Part shown: positions 1-6,953 of the stretch, piece by piece
Layout: every line of letters starts with the position of its first letter
Numbering within the stretch: the first letter of the stretch is position 1
Source of the DNA: an uncultured Lachnospiraceae bacterium
GTDB taxonomy: Bacteria; Bacillota; Clostridia; Lachnospirales; Lachnospiraceae
NCBI GenBank assembly: GCA_910586025.1
Contig: CAJUIO010000065.1
Coordinates: 4,475 to 20,507 of the forward strand
Length of the DNA stretch: 16,033 nt
Direction: 5' to 3'
Position numbers and translations under genes: made by a program
Notes under the pieces: model-generated
Database searches by the model: none
Told to the model about the DNA's origin: nothing
What the model saw: the letters and a program-made list of their open reading frames with translations, nothing else

Positions 1-104
1 ATGGATACAATTCTGTCCTTCTCGATATAGATACTGGTTTCTCTGACCTCGTCCCTCTCCTGTCCGGGAAGGATTGCCAGTATGTTCTTCAATACAATTC
101 CCAT
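1..104 (-). CDS. N-terminus of an amidohydrolase-like protein (partial)
   Basis: Only the first 34 codons are present; the gene runs off the left edge. The peptide begins MGIVLKNILAILPG and continues through an acidic stretch to IYIEKDRIVS. This is the usual opening of metal-dependent amidohydrolases of the chlorohydrolase/guanine-deaminase type, where a short beta-strand segment precedes the barrel ('..I.NG.IyiEdgrI..'). The ATG at 104 is preceded by an AAGGAG-type ribosome-binding site and by a good promoter at 184-212. No metal ligands can be seen because the barrel lies outside the window, so the substrate cannot be guessed. The family call rests on N-terminal style only and is tentative; the reading frame and start are much more certain. 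Confidence 0.5.
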   Translation of the reverse strand, partial: MGIVLKNILAILPGQERDEVRETSIYIEKDRIVS

Positions 105-134
105 GTCATGCTCCTTACCTTTCCTTCATTAATC

Positions 135-160
135 GTAACCGTTGTAAATCAGCCGGTTAC
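135..160 (-). repeat. Inverted repeat in the 5' leader of the left-edge gene
   Basis: GTAACCG (135-141) and CGGTTAC (154-160) are perfect 7-bp arms with 12 nt between them. They lie between the predicted transcription start (about 177) and the ATG at 104, so the mRNA leader can fold. A second small stem (GGCT/AGCC) lies next to it. It could be an operator or a leader hairpin. It does not match any riboswitch class I know. Confidence 0.4.
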
Positions 161-183
161 AGGCTATACCAGCCGCCTTTTTT

Positions 184-212
184 ATTCTACCATACCCGAT
201 TTTCCGAAACAA
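184..212 (-). promoter_or_regulatory. SigA-type promoter of the left-edge gene
   Basis: On the minus strand TTGTTT (212-207) is followed after exactly 17 bp by TAGAAT (189-184), with a TG dinucleotide one base before the -10 (extended -10). Transcription would start near 177, giving a leader of about 70 nt before the ATG at 104. It lies downstream of the GH112 operon on the same strand and gives the left-edge gene its own start. Confidence 0.6.
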
Positions 213-225
213 CCGCACTTTTTGC

Positions 226-276
226 AAAAAAATGATCCACTGAATATTGACCGGCCCGTGTAAGCCTGCCAATATC
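226..276 (-). terminator. Possible terminator of the GH112 operon
   Basis: Read on the minus strand, ATATTGGC (275-268) can pair with GTCAATAT (251-244, one G-U), with a further GGC/GCC pair inside. A run of seven T (232-226) follows, but about 11 nt after the stem rather than directly, so this is an imperfect rho-independent terminator. It is the only terminator-like structure between the phosphorylase stop and the next promoter. Confidence 0.35.
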
Positions 277-309
277 AGCGAATCACTTATTTAAAAATTT
301 ACCTTCCGA

Positions 310-2469
310 TTACCCTATCTCATACCAGATAATCTGGTTTGCCTCAAGGTCAAGCGCAAAGCTTGTTCCGTCCCCCTTGTAGACAACGGTGCTCTGAGGC
401 TCATAAGTATTGTTCACCACGCAGTACTTTCCGCTTTCCGGATAAGCGTGGACATCCACATTATAGTTGGCGGAAAACCACCTGCACAGCTTCTCCTCGT
501 CTCCCGAGCTCCAGAGAATTGCGCGGTGCAGAAGTCTGCTGTTCTCAAAGCTGTAGGGAAGTCCGCTGATATAGACAGCCCGGCCCTTGCCGAAGCTGTT
601 TACCGCAAGCTGCACCTCCTTTTCCCTTTCCACAAGGATCGTGGTACCTTCGAGAGCGTAAATGTTCTTCTTTCCTTCCCCGAAATCAATCTCGCCCTTT
701 GCGTCCTCCGTGATAAAATGGCTGTGGCTCTCCCAGTTGTATTTGTCGTAGCCCAGGGTAAATCCCCGCTCCTCCTCCACGCCAAGCACGCCGGAAAGCT
801 GGAAGAAGTGTCCGTTTGCCTGGTGGGCAGCGGGCTCTCCGACACCGATAATTCCGCCGCCCTCATATACAAAACGCTTTACCGCGGAGGAAATCTCCGG
901 ATCGCACCACCACTGTCCTCCGGTATGGGCCGTGTCCGCATCGCCCACATTGATAAGCACGTCAATATCCTTCAGAAGATCCGGATTCTTCTTAAGATCC
1001 TCAAAGCTGATAAAGCGCACGTCAAAGGGAGCTCCGGAGAGCGCCTCGATAATCCCCGCATAGGAATAGTTCTGCTTGAAATAGATGGCGTGATGCACCA
1101 TATGGCAGCCCCATGCCCGCATCTTTCCCCAGCAGTTCAGCACTGCGACCTTTTTCACACAATACGGCACACAGCCCTTAATATTGTCATACAGCTCCCG
1201 GAACTCATTGCAGACAGATTCCACATAATCCACAAATTCCGGGAAATCCAGCGTAAGCTTCAGATATCCGCCATAACCGATCCGGTCGATCGGCTTGCGC
1301 AGGATCGCCCGCCTGGCCGTAACCCAGTTAACCTTTGCCTCCTTCACCGGATCTCCGCCCTCATGGAAGGTGTCCGGGAAAAAGTACGGCAAAAATCTTC
1401 CCTCACGGTAGGTTACTCCCTCGATATCGCTGATCAGGCGCAGAGTGGAGCCGTTCCCCACGCTCCCCACGATAGCGTCCAGACCCATTTCCTGGAATTC
1501 CTCCATAAAAGGCTCCGTCCCGATCCAGTGGTCTCCCAGAAACATCATGGCTTCCTTGCCGTATTCATGGGTGATGTCCACCATTTCCTTCACGATCTTC
1601 CGCACTTCCCTCCTCTGGAAAGCCTGGAAGTCCTGGAATTCCTTAGACGGAATTCTGTACTGGTTATTATAGTAGCCCTGGTCAATAATATATTCCGGCC
1701 GGAACGGATACCCCGTCTCCTTCTCAAACTGTTCCAGAATATAAGGGCTAACGGAAGCGGAGTATCCATACCAGTCCACGTATTTCTCCCTCGCCAGCTC
1801 GTCAAATATCAGCGTGAACTGGTGAAAAAACGTGGTAAAGCGCAATACATTTACATAGGGATGCTCCTCAATAAACTTACACAGCCTCTCCAGCGTATAG
1901 GCGTGTGTCTTGGGCTGACGCACATCAAAGGTAATCTGATGCTCCACGTCCTTCCACTCATTTACCACTGCATTGTACATATGCACGGGATCCCACATAA
2001 TATAAGCGAGGAAGCTCACGGTATAGTCATGGAACGGCACGGTCTTAATGGAAACCTCGCCCTTTTCCTCATCATAGGACCAATCTGACACGGGGACAAC
2101 CTCCCCCGTGCTTCTGTCAATCACTTCCCACCAGCGCCTGATATCGTCCCTGCTGTTGGGCTTTAGCATATCGGGATAGAGACCCTCCATCAGCCGGACG
2201 CTCAGCTCCTGAGACGTGGCCGTGTAAAAGGGCGTTCTTACATACATCTGCTGGATCTCGTCAGGATTGGCATTCGCCCATGCGTTATCCTTTCTGGTGG
2301 TGTAATAAGTGGAATACACCTTCATTCCGGCATCCTTCAGCTCAACGGGAAAATCCGTACCGTCGCAGTCTCTGACCGCATCCGCTCCCCAGCGCTTGGA
2401 CAATTCCAGGGTTTCCGGGATCACATCCACATCCGTAGGGATGGTAACTCTGCCTTTCGTTTGGCTCAT
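310..2469 (-). CDS. gnpA: GH112 1,3-beta-galactosyl-N-acetylhexosamine phosphorylase
   Basis: Cytoplasmic enzyme that splits galacto-N-biose and/or lacto-N-biose with phosphate into galactose-1-phosphate and GalNAc/GlcNAc. The 719-residue length and the whole sequence style fit GH112. Residues 1 to about 430 are the catalytic barrel, about 440-660 a glutamine-amidotransferase-like Rossmann domain (VLINVGDADTAHTGG), then a small C-terminal beta domain. The motif FLGDHWIGTEP places Asp313 at the general-acid position reported for the bifidobacterial enzyme (numbering from memory). Residues Val162 and Tyr236 fall at positions I recall as influencing galacto- versus lacto-N-biose preference, but I cannot state the direction, so specificity stays open. 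A relative acts on galactosyl-rhamnose; the nearby hexosamine kinase argues for the HexNAc form. The ATG at 2469 has a GAGGAGG site. It is the last gene of the transporter operon, 21 bp after the permease stop. Confidence 0.93.
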   Translation of the reverse strand: MSQTKGRVTIPTDVDVIPETLELSKRWGADAVRDCDGTDFPVELKDAGMKVYSTYYTTRKDNAWANANPDEIQQMYVRTPFYTATSQELSVRLMEGLYPDMLKPNSRDDIRRWWEVIDRSTGEVVPVSDWSYDEEKGEVSIKTVPFHDYTVSFLAYIMWDPVHMYNAVVNEWKDVEHQITFDVRQPKTHAYTLERLCKFIEEHPYVNVLRFTTFFHQFTLIFDELAREKYVDWYGYSASVSPYILEQFEKETGYPFRPEYIIDQGYYNNQYRIPSKEFQDFQAFQRREVRKIVKEMVDITHEYGKEAMMFLGDHWIGTEPFMEEFQEMGLDAIVGSVGNGSTLRLISDIEGVTYREGRFLPYFFPDTFHEGGDPVKEAKVNWVTARRAILRKPIDRIGYGGYLKLTLDFPEFVDYVESVCNEFRELYDNIKGCVPYCVKKVAVLNCWGKMRAWGCHMVHHAIYFKQNYSYAGIIEALSGAPFDVRFISFEDLKKNPDLLKDIDVLINVGDADTAHTGGQWWCDPEISSAVKRFVYEGGGIIGVGEPAAHQANGHFFQLSGVLGVEEERGFTLGYDKYNWESHSHFITEDAKGEIDFGEGKKNIYALEGTTILVEREKEVQLAVNSFGKGRAVYISGLPYSFENSRLLHRAILWSSGDEEKLCRWFSANYNVDVHAYPESGKYCVVNNTYEPQSTVVYKGDGTSFALDLEANQIIWYEIG

Positions 2470-2490
2470 TTCACAATTCCTCCTCTTTTT

Positions 2491-3366
2491 TTAGCCTTTG
2501 ATGCCGCCGCCAGTGACACCTGCGATAATCTTCTCAGACAGGAAGATATAGAGCAGGAAGGTAGGCAGGAACACGATTACAACCGCAGCGAACAATCCGC
2601 CGTAGTCTCCGGTATACTTCATTGCGTTCACGATCTGCAGCAAGCCGACACCTACAGGGGTCATCTCCGCAGAGCTTGCGAAAATCAATGCCATGAAGAA
2701 CTCGTTCCATACACCCAGGAAATTGAAGATGGTAACGGTAATGATTGCCGGCTGAACAAGAGGAAGCATAATGACCCAGAAGGTTTTTGCCGGAGGGCAT
2801 CCGTCGATAGAGGCCGCTTCTTCATAGGTTCTGGAAAGTGTCGCAAAAAAGTTTAATAAATACGTCGTCGTAGACGGAACATGCATGAGAATATATAACA
2901 AAATAAGCAAAATTCTTCCTTTGATGCCAAGCCGGGTGGTCAGCGCAAAGATAGGCATGATGATCATAACCGCAGGAACACTCATCGCTATGATGAGACT
3001 GGATTTCAAAGGCCTGTTTGCAAAAAATTCAAAACGGGACAGCACATACGCACCGGGTGCGGAGATCAGAAGCGTGCCGATACAGGCCGTGACCGCATAA
3101 AGCAGTGAGTTCCCGAAGAACTTCGCAACGTTCTGCGCCTGCCATGCGCTTACGTAATTTTCCCAATGAACGCCGGATTCAAAGGCGAATACCTTGCCGG
3201 AAAAGATTTCTTTAGCAGTCGATAGGCTGGCTCCCAGAATCCAGCCCAGGAAGGTTGCCGTAAATCCGATCCAGATCAGAACAATGAGGTAACCGGGCAG
3301 AAGCCGCACTTCCTTTGACCAGTTCCAGGGCTCTCTAAACTTTTTTTCTTTTTTATTCCTAGCCAT
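2491..3366 (-). CDS. Sugar ABC transporter permease, MalG/carbohydrate type
   Basis: Inner-membrane permease of the CUT1 sugar ABC family, 291 residues. The N-terminus is short and basic (KKEKKFREPW), followed by several hydrophobic segments (from about residues 22, 85, 120, 155, 205 and 262), consistent with six spans. The conserved cytoplasmic EAA loop, which docks the ATPase, reads EEAASIDGCPPAKTFW then IMLPLVQP. It starts at 3366 behind a GGAGGG site, only 12 bp after the first permease stop, and ends 21 bp before the phosphorylase start. The partners are the permease at 3379-4272 and the binding protein at 4360-5748. No ATPase gene accompanies them, as is common in this group, where a shared MsmK-type ATPase serves many importers. 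The expected cargo is galacto-N-biose or lacto-N-biose, inferred from the operon. Confidence 0.9.
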   Translation of the reverse strand: MARNKKEKKFREPWNWSKEVRLLPGYLIVLIWIGFTATFLGWILGASLSTAKEIFSGKVFAFESGVHWENYVSAWQAQNVAKFFGNSLLYAVTACIGTLLISAPGAYVLSRFEFFANRPLKSSLIIAMSVPAVMIIMPIFALTTRLGIKGRILLILLYILMHVPSTTTYLLNFFATLSRTYEEAASIDGCPPAKTFWVIMLPLVQPAIITVTIFNFLGVWNEFFMALIFASSAEMTPVGVGLLQIVNAMKYTGDYGGLFAAVVIVFLPTFLLYIFLSEKIIAGVTGGGIKG

Positions 3367-3378
3367 TTTTCACCCTCC

Positions 3379-4272
3379 TTAAAATTCCAGATCGTCATCC
3401 TTTAATACCTTGTTCATCACAAAGTAAACAAGAACGATAATCGCTGTCAACACAACGCCAACCGCAGCGCCCGCACCGGCATCACGGCCCGAGCTTCCCT
3501 GCGAACCGAACACGGTGTCATACAAATATACAACCGGAACGATGGTGGAAGCCTCCGTATTAACAGGTGAGAACATCTTCGTCCAGAGGAAAAACGCAGT
3601 TGTATGTACACTGTAAAATGTAATGTTGGTCTTGATGATACCCTTTAACAGAGGAAGTGTGATCTTGAAAAACTGCTGTATCTTATTGGCACCGTCAATG
3701 GTGGCCGCCTCATACAGATCAGCGGGGATCCTCTCGATTCCGCTGATAAAAATCAGCATATAGTAACCCACCGCACCAAACATATACGCAAAGAGCATTG
3801 CCCAGAATTTGTTATCGCTGGAAAGCCATTTCACGCCCTCCAGTCCGAAAAACTCCAGAACCTTGTTCAGCATGCCGTAATCATTGCTGTACACATACTG
3901 CACCCACATGGTTGCCAGCGCAACGGCGCTTATGACATTGGGCAGATAAATCGCCGCACGGAAAAACTTTTTAAAGCGGACACCGCTTGTCAGAATTACC
4001 GCAAACAAAAGAGCAAAAAACAGTGTGATAATACCGCCGATCAGCCAGATCAAGCCCATATTTTTCATTGATCCCTGGAATGTGGCGGAGCTGAATATTT
4101 TTGCGTAATTCCCCACACCGTAAAAGGACCATGCGGACATACTGGATGTGACGCTTTCTATTTTAAAGAAACTCATCAAAACCGTTCTTGCCACCGGATA
4201 CAGATACATAATAACAAGAGCCAAAGTCAATGGTAATGAAAAAGCTACAATCATACCTTTATTTTTCTTCAT
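3379..4272 (-). CDS. Sugar ABC transporter permease, MalF type
   Basis: Inner-membrane permease of the CUT1 family, 297 residues with the start at MKKNKGMIVAF. Hydrophobic spans include the N-terminal LPLTLALVIMYLYPVA and later segments around residues 75-95, 110-130, 155-180, 205 and 270. The EAA loop reads YEAATIDGANKIQQFFKI then TLPLLKG. I place the start at 4272. An in-frame ATG at 4311 exists but lies inside a strong hairpin (4294-4330) with no good ribosome-binding site, while 4272 has a GGCAGGAAA sequence before it. It pairs with the permease at 2491-3366 in one heterodimeric importer. It is separated from the upstream binding-protein gene by 87 bp holding the hairpin, which probably sets a lower expression level for the membrane subunits. 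Confidence 0.9.
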   Translation of the reverse strand: MKKNKGMIVAFSLPLTLALVIMYLYPVARTVLMSFFKIESVTSSMSAWSFYGVGNYAKIFSSATFQGSMKNMGLIWLIGGIITLFFALLFAVILTSGVRFKKFFRAAIYLPNVISAVALATMWVQYVYSNDYGMLNKVLEFFGLEGVKWLSSDNKFWAMLFAYMFGAVGYYMLIFISGIERIPADLYEAATIDGANKIQQFFKITLPLLKGIIKTNITFYSVHTTAFFLWTKMFSPVNTEASTIVPVVYLYDTVFGSQGSSGRDAGAGAAVGVVLTAIIVLVYFVMNKVLKDDDLEF

Positions 4273-4293
4273 TTTCCTGCCACCCCTCCCATT

Positions 4294-4330
4294 AAAATGG
4301 GGCGGCACCACAGTAGTGCCACCCCACTTT
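4294..4330 (-). promoter_or_regulatory. Intercistronic hairpin between binding protein and permeases
   Basis: On the minus strand GGGGTGGCAC (4325-4316) pairs with GTGCCGCCCC (4308-4299) around a 7-nt loop. The stem extends through AAAGT (4330-4326) with ATTTT (4298-4294), giving about 15 bp with two G-U pairs. The U-stretch is short and lies inside the stem, so this is at best a leaky terminator. A 3'-end stabiliser for the binding-protein mRNA is equally likely. Such a structure would give far more binding protein than permease. Confidence 0.65.
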
Positions 4331-4359
4331 CAGAAAGCCTGTTTAGTTGTTATAAAATT

Positions 4360-5748
4360 TTAGTACAGAGCATCCATTGCTGCGGCAAATTCTTCGCCTG
4401 ATGCAAATCCGCCCTCGAAGAGCTTAATGGCTACATCCTTGAACTGGGGGCCGAGATCGGAGTTATCCGTAAGACCCATATTCCATTTCAGAGGAGCCTT
4501 TGTCGCAAGCAGAGTCTCAACAGTACCGTCCATGATTGCGGGCGCTGTGTTTCTGGAATCCGCAGGAATCTGGGAAGCGCCGTCAGCCATCTTCTGGTCA
4601 AACTCTCCGGTTGTCAGGAACATGATAAAATCAAATGCCGCCTGAGGATTTGCACAGTTCTTGGAAATCGCAAGGGAGTTAGCTCCTGCATAAGCGTTGG
4701 AGGAATCAGCTCCGCCTTCCACTGCGGGGTAATTCATAAGACCCCAGTTAATCTCGGAACCGGTATTGTTATTTACCTCAGCGCATACATAGTTAGCACA
4801 TACGATCATTGCCACCTTTTCGGTAAGGCCGATCTTGTTCTGGCTCTCAGGGTACGCACCGGGAGCGCCGCTCTCAAGATAACCTGCCTTTACAAAATCG
4901 ATCAGCTCCTGAGCGCCTTTAATGATCTGCTCGTTCTCGCCCCATCCGCCGTTTAATGACAGCTCGCCGAGGGCTTCCTGTCCGACATGTCTGGATAAGT
5001 GATAAGCAAGAGCGAAATCCGCATAAGCATCGTCAAGTGCCATGGGCTCAAAGCCAGCGTCCACCATTGCCTGGCATGCCGTTAAAAACTCATCCCATGT
5101 TGCAGGCAGTGTGGTAACTCCCGCAGCATCAAAAATGTCCTTGTTGTAGAAAATACCGCCTACCTGAGGCTGCTCCGCAATGCTGTTGAATGCGCCGGAC
5201 CATTCCTTCTGCTGGTCAACAAAGCACTGGAACCCGATATCCCCGTAGCCTGCCGCCTCTGCCATCTCGGTAACGTCAAGGCAGTACTCGGAGTAAGTTG
5301 ATGCAATTCTCTGATAGTCTTCTTCAAAAATATCAACGTTCTCGTTCGCTTCAAGAGCTGTCGCAATGATGGTCTTGACATCACGGCCCTTCCACTCGAT
5401 GTTGATGGTTGCTCCGGTCTGTGCGGAGAAAGCGTCTGCCGCCTCCTGAAGAACCTTTCCCTGAGGCTCGGTATTTGCCCACATGGACCACATTGTCAGG
5501 GTAACGCCGTCATAATTTGCAGCGCCTTCGTCTGCAGCGGCCGTATCCTCTGCAGGTGTCTCTTCCTCTGCAGGTGTCTCTTCCTCAGCGGGTGTTTCCG
5601 CCTCTGCAGGAGCTTCTTCCTGTGCGGGCGCTTCCTCTTCTGCGGGAGCCGGATCCTGCGCAGGCGTCTCTTCCTTTGCGCCGCAGCCTGCAAACAGTGT
5701 AACTGCCATGGCCGTCGTTACCAGTAAACTGATAAGTTTCTTTTTCAT
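4360..5748 (-). CDS. Sugar ABC transporter solute-binding lipoprotein
   Basis: Lipid-anchored extracellular binding protein, 462 residues, family 1 (CUT1). Residues 1-21 form a lipoprotein signal peptide and the lipobox LFAGC puts the modified cysteine at residue 22. A charged linker rich in PAEEE/ETPAEE repeats (about residues 25-75) then lifts the globular domain off the membrane. The mature domain opens with GVTLTMWSMW, typical of sugar-binding proteins, and later has the family-style stretches FYNKDIFDAAGV and LPATWDEFLTACQAMV. The ATG at 5748 has a full AGGAGG site 6 bp upstream. It is first in the transporter-phosphorylase operon, directly behind promoter 5796-5824 and the operator-like repeat at 5837-5860. 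The ligand is inferred, not visible: galacto-N-biose or lacto-N-biose from the GH112 and kinase neighbours. Confidence 0.9.
   Translation of the reverse strand: MKKKLISLLVTTAMAVTLFAGCGAKEETPAQDPAPAEEEAPAQEEAPAEAETPAEEETPAEEETPAEDTAAADEGAANYDGVTLTMWSMWANTEPQGKVLQEAADAFSAQTGATINIEWKGRDVKTIIATALEANENVDIFEEDYQRIASTYSEYCLDVTEMAEAAGYGDIGFQCFVDQQKEWSGAFNSIAEQPQVGGIFYNKDIFDAAGVTTLPATWDEFLTACQAMVDAGFEPMALDDAYADFALAYHLSRHVGQEALGELSLNGGWGENEQIIKGAQELIDFVKAGYLESGAPGAYPESQNKIGLTEKVAMIVCANYVCAEVNNNTGSEINWGLMNYPAVEGGADSSNAYAGANSLAISKNCANPQAAFDFIMFLTTGEFDQKMADGASQIPADSRNTAPAIMDGTVETLLATKAPLKWNMGLTDNSDLGPQFKDVAIKLFEGGFASGEEFAAAMDALY
5548..5610 (-). repeat. In-frame 18-bp tandem repeat in the lipoprotein linker
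   Basis: Two exact copies of an 18-bp unit (5548-5565, 5566-5583), a diverged third (5584-5601) and a partial fourth encode repeated ETPAEE-like hexapeptides. Whole-unit gain or loss keeps the frame, so linker length can vary between strains. Confidence 0.75.
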
Positions 5749-5795
5749 CTTAATCCTCCTTTTCTATGACGATCATCTCTCGTCTTATGTTAATA

Positions 5796-5824
5796 AGTAT
5801 ATCTGTTTTGCCGGTTCCTGGCAA
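5796..5824 (-). promoter_or_regulatory. SigA-type promoter of the transporter-GH112 operon
   Basis: On the minus strand TTGCCA (5824-5819) and TATACT (5801-5796) are separated by exactly 17 bp, each one base from consensus. Transcription would start near 5789, about 40 nt before the binding-protein ATG at 5748. The 24-bp repeat at 5837-5860 ends about 12 bp upstream of the -35, a typical place for an AraC-type activator. Confidence 0.7.
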
Positions 5825-5836
5825 TTTACATGTTGT

Positions 5837-5860
5837 TTTATTTTTTATATATCTTGCTTT
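5837..5860. promoter_or_regulatory. Operator-like 24-bp repeat, operon-proximal copy
   Basis: The 24 bp at 5837-5860 recur without mismatch at 6038-6061, 201 bp away. The core is TATATCTTGCTTT (5848-5860). This copy sits just upstream of the operon promoter, in reverse orientation relative to that transcript. AraC-family proteins bind such asymmetric direct elements, and the regulator encoded next door is the obvious candidate binder (inference). Confidence 0.6.
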
Positions 5861-6027
5861 TATTCTGTCATTTTCAATAATTCAATAGGACTTTTGTCAC
5901 AAATTTTATTAAATTCCACAAATCTTTTTTATGGGCTGTTCACTATATTTTTGTAGAATGCAATGTTTTTTATTTCTTTTATGTGCACACTGTCTTTTTC
6001 TCATTTACAGGCGCTCATATTTATTGC

Positions 6028-6061
6028 TATATCTTGCTTTATTTTTTATATATCTTGCTTT
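6028..6061. promoter_or_regulatory. Tandem operator-like 13-mers, 21 bp apart
   Basis: TATATCTTGCTTT occurs at 6028-6040 and again at 6049-6061, a centre-to-centre distance of exactly 21 bp, or two helical turns. This is the spacing of paired half-sites used by dimeric AraC-family proteins. The second copy contains the -35 hexamer of the regulator's own promoter, so binding there should affect the regulator's transcription. Confidence 0.65.
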
Positions 6062-6083
6062 CTTCTCTTTTTCATGTTATGAT
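6055..6083 (+). promoter_or_regulatory. Extended -10 promoter of the AraC-family gene
   Basis: TTGCTT (6055-6060), 17 bp, then TATGAT (6078-6083), with TG one base before the -10. The start would be near 6090, about 24 nt before the ATG at 6114. The -35 is the distal part of the operator-like 13-mer at 6049-6061. Confidence 0.65.
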
Positions 6084-6113
6084 TAATCGCAAGAACAAAG
6101 GAGGTGAGCCCTG

Positions 6114-6953
6114 ATGGGAACTTCAATTTATCCTCTGAACCAGGAGGCCGCCGCAGAAGCGTCGCAGAACAAGCTTCTCTATATTACCCATTCCAGATAC
6201 GAAAATGATTGGCCCAGCCAGCCACATATTCATCCCTTTGCCGAATTATTTTATGTAAAGGACGGCTGCGGAAGCTTTCTGATCGATGAGGAAGAATATT
6301 CCATTGAAAAGGATGATTTTGTGATTGTCAACGCAGGTATCTCCCACACGGAGGTATCTTCCCCGTCCATGCCCCTGGAATACGTGACAATCGGAATCGA
6401 GGGGCTCAGTTTTTCTTTTGAGGGAAACAAGGATTATATTATTTTCAGCTGCAAGAACGAACAGAAAGATCTGTTCTTTTATATGTCCGCCATGCTGAAT
6501 GAAATGGAAGAGAAAAACAGGGACTGCGAAGTTGTCTGCCAGAATCTGCTGGAAGTGCTGATCATCAAGCTCATCAGACGGACAAACTTCGCCTTTGAAG
6601 TGGCGCCCACTGTTCAGATTAATAAAGAATGCGTCAAGATCAAACGCTACATCGAAGCCAATTACACGCAGGATATCACTCTTGATTTCCTTGCGGAGCT
6701 TTCTCACTTAAACAAATATTATATGGTTCACGCCTTTACGCTGCATTACGGCTGTTCTCCCATCCGTTATCTGTGCCAGACCCGCATCAAGGCCAGCAAA
6801 GAGCTCCTGGCCAACACGAACTACAGCATTACGGAGGTGGCCCATTACTCCGGGTTTTCCTCCCAGAGCTATTTTGCCCAGTGCTTTCTGAAAAGCTGCG
6901 GGCAGACCGCCTCCGCCTACCGGAAAAGCCGCAAAAAGGGAGACGCCCTCTAA
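6114..6953 (+). CDS. AraC-family transcriptional regulator
   Basis: Cytoplasmic DNA-binding regulator, 279 residues. The N-terminal cupin-like sensor domain (about 1-165) holds QPHIHPFAELFYVKDG, followed by a short strand-turn pattern (GSFLIDEEEYSIEKDDFVIV). The C-terminal AraC domain has two helix-turn-helix units: one around 187-210 (DFLAELSHLNKYYMVHAF) and one around 238-262, carrying the hallmark SITEVAHYSGFSSQSYFAQCFLK. The ATG at 6114 has an AAAGGAGGTGAG site. It diverges from the transporter-GH112 operon and its 3' end overlaps the convergent kinase gene by 3 bp. Position and operator-like repeats indicate that it controls the operon and itself, sensing the disaccharide or a breakdown product (inference). 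A CGGFS-type second helix suggests the usual direct-repeat binding. Confidence 0.93.
   Translation: MGTSIYPLNQEAAAEASQNKLLYITHSRYENDWPSQPHIHPFAELFYVKDGCGSFLIDEEEYSIEKDDFVIVNAGISHTEVSSPSMPLEYVTIGIEGLSFSFEGNKDYIIFSCKNEQKDLFFYMSAMLNEMEEKNRDCEVVCQNLLEVLIIKLIRRTNFAFEVAPTVQINKECVKIKRYIEANYTQDITLDFLAELSHLNKYYMVHAFTLHYGCSPIRYLCQTRIKASKELLANTNYSITEVAHYSGFSSQSYFAQCFLKSCGQTASAYRKSRKKGDAL

Noticed and set aside
102..183. Known riboswitch in the left-edge leader
   Set aside because: The leader is about 70 nt and lacks the conserved cores of purine, SAM, TPP, glycine or guanidine classes that I can check by eye.
448..2088. Long plus-strand open frame (546 codons) opposite the GH112 gene
   Set aside because: It is antisense to a clearly recognisable enzyme, has no ribosome-binding site or domain pattern, and its composition mirrors the reverse gene.
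4273..4311. Upstream start adding 13 residues to the first permease
   Set aside because: The extra codons lie in the hairpin at 4294-4330 and lack a ribosome-binding site; the start at 4272 gives the normal basic N-terminus.
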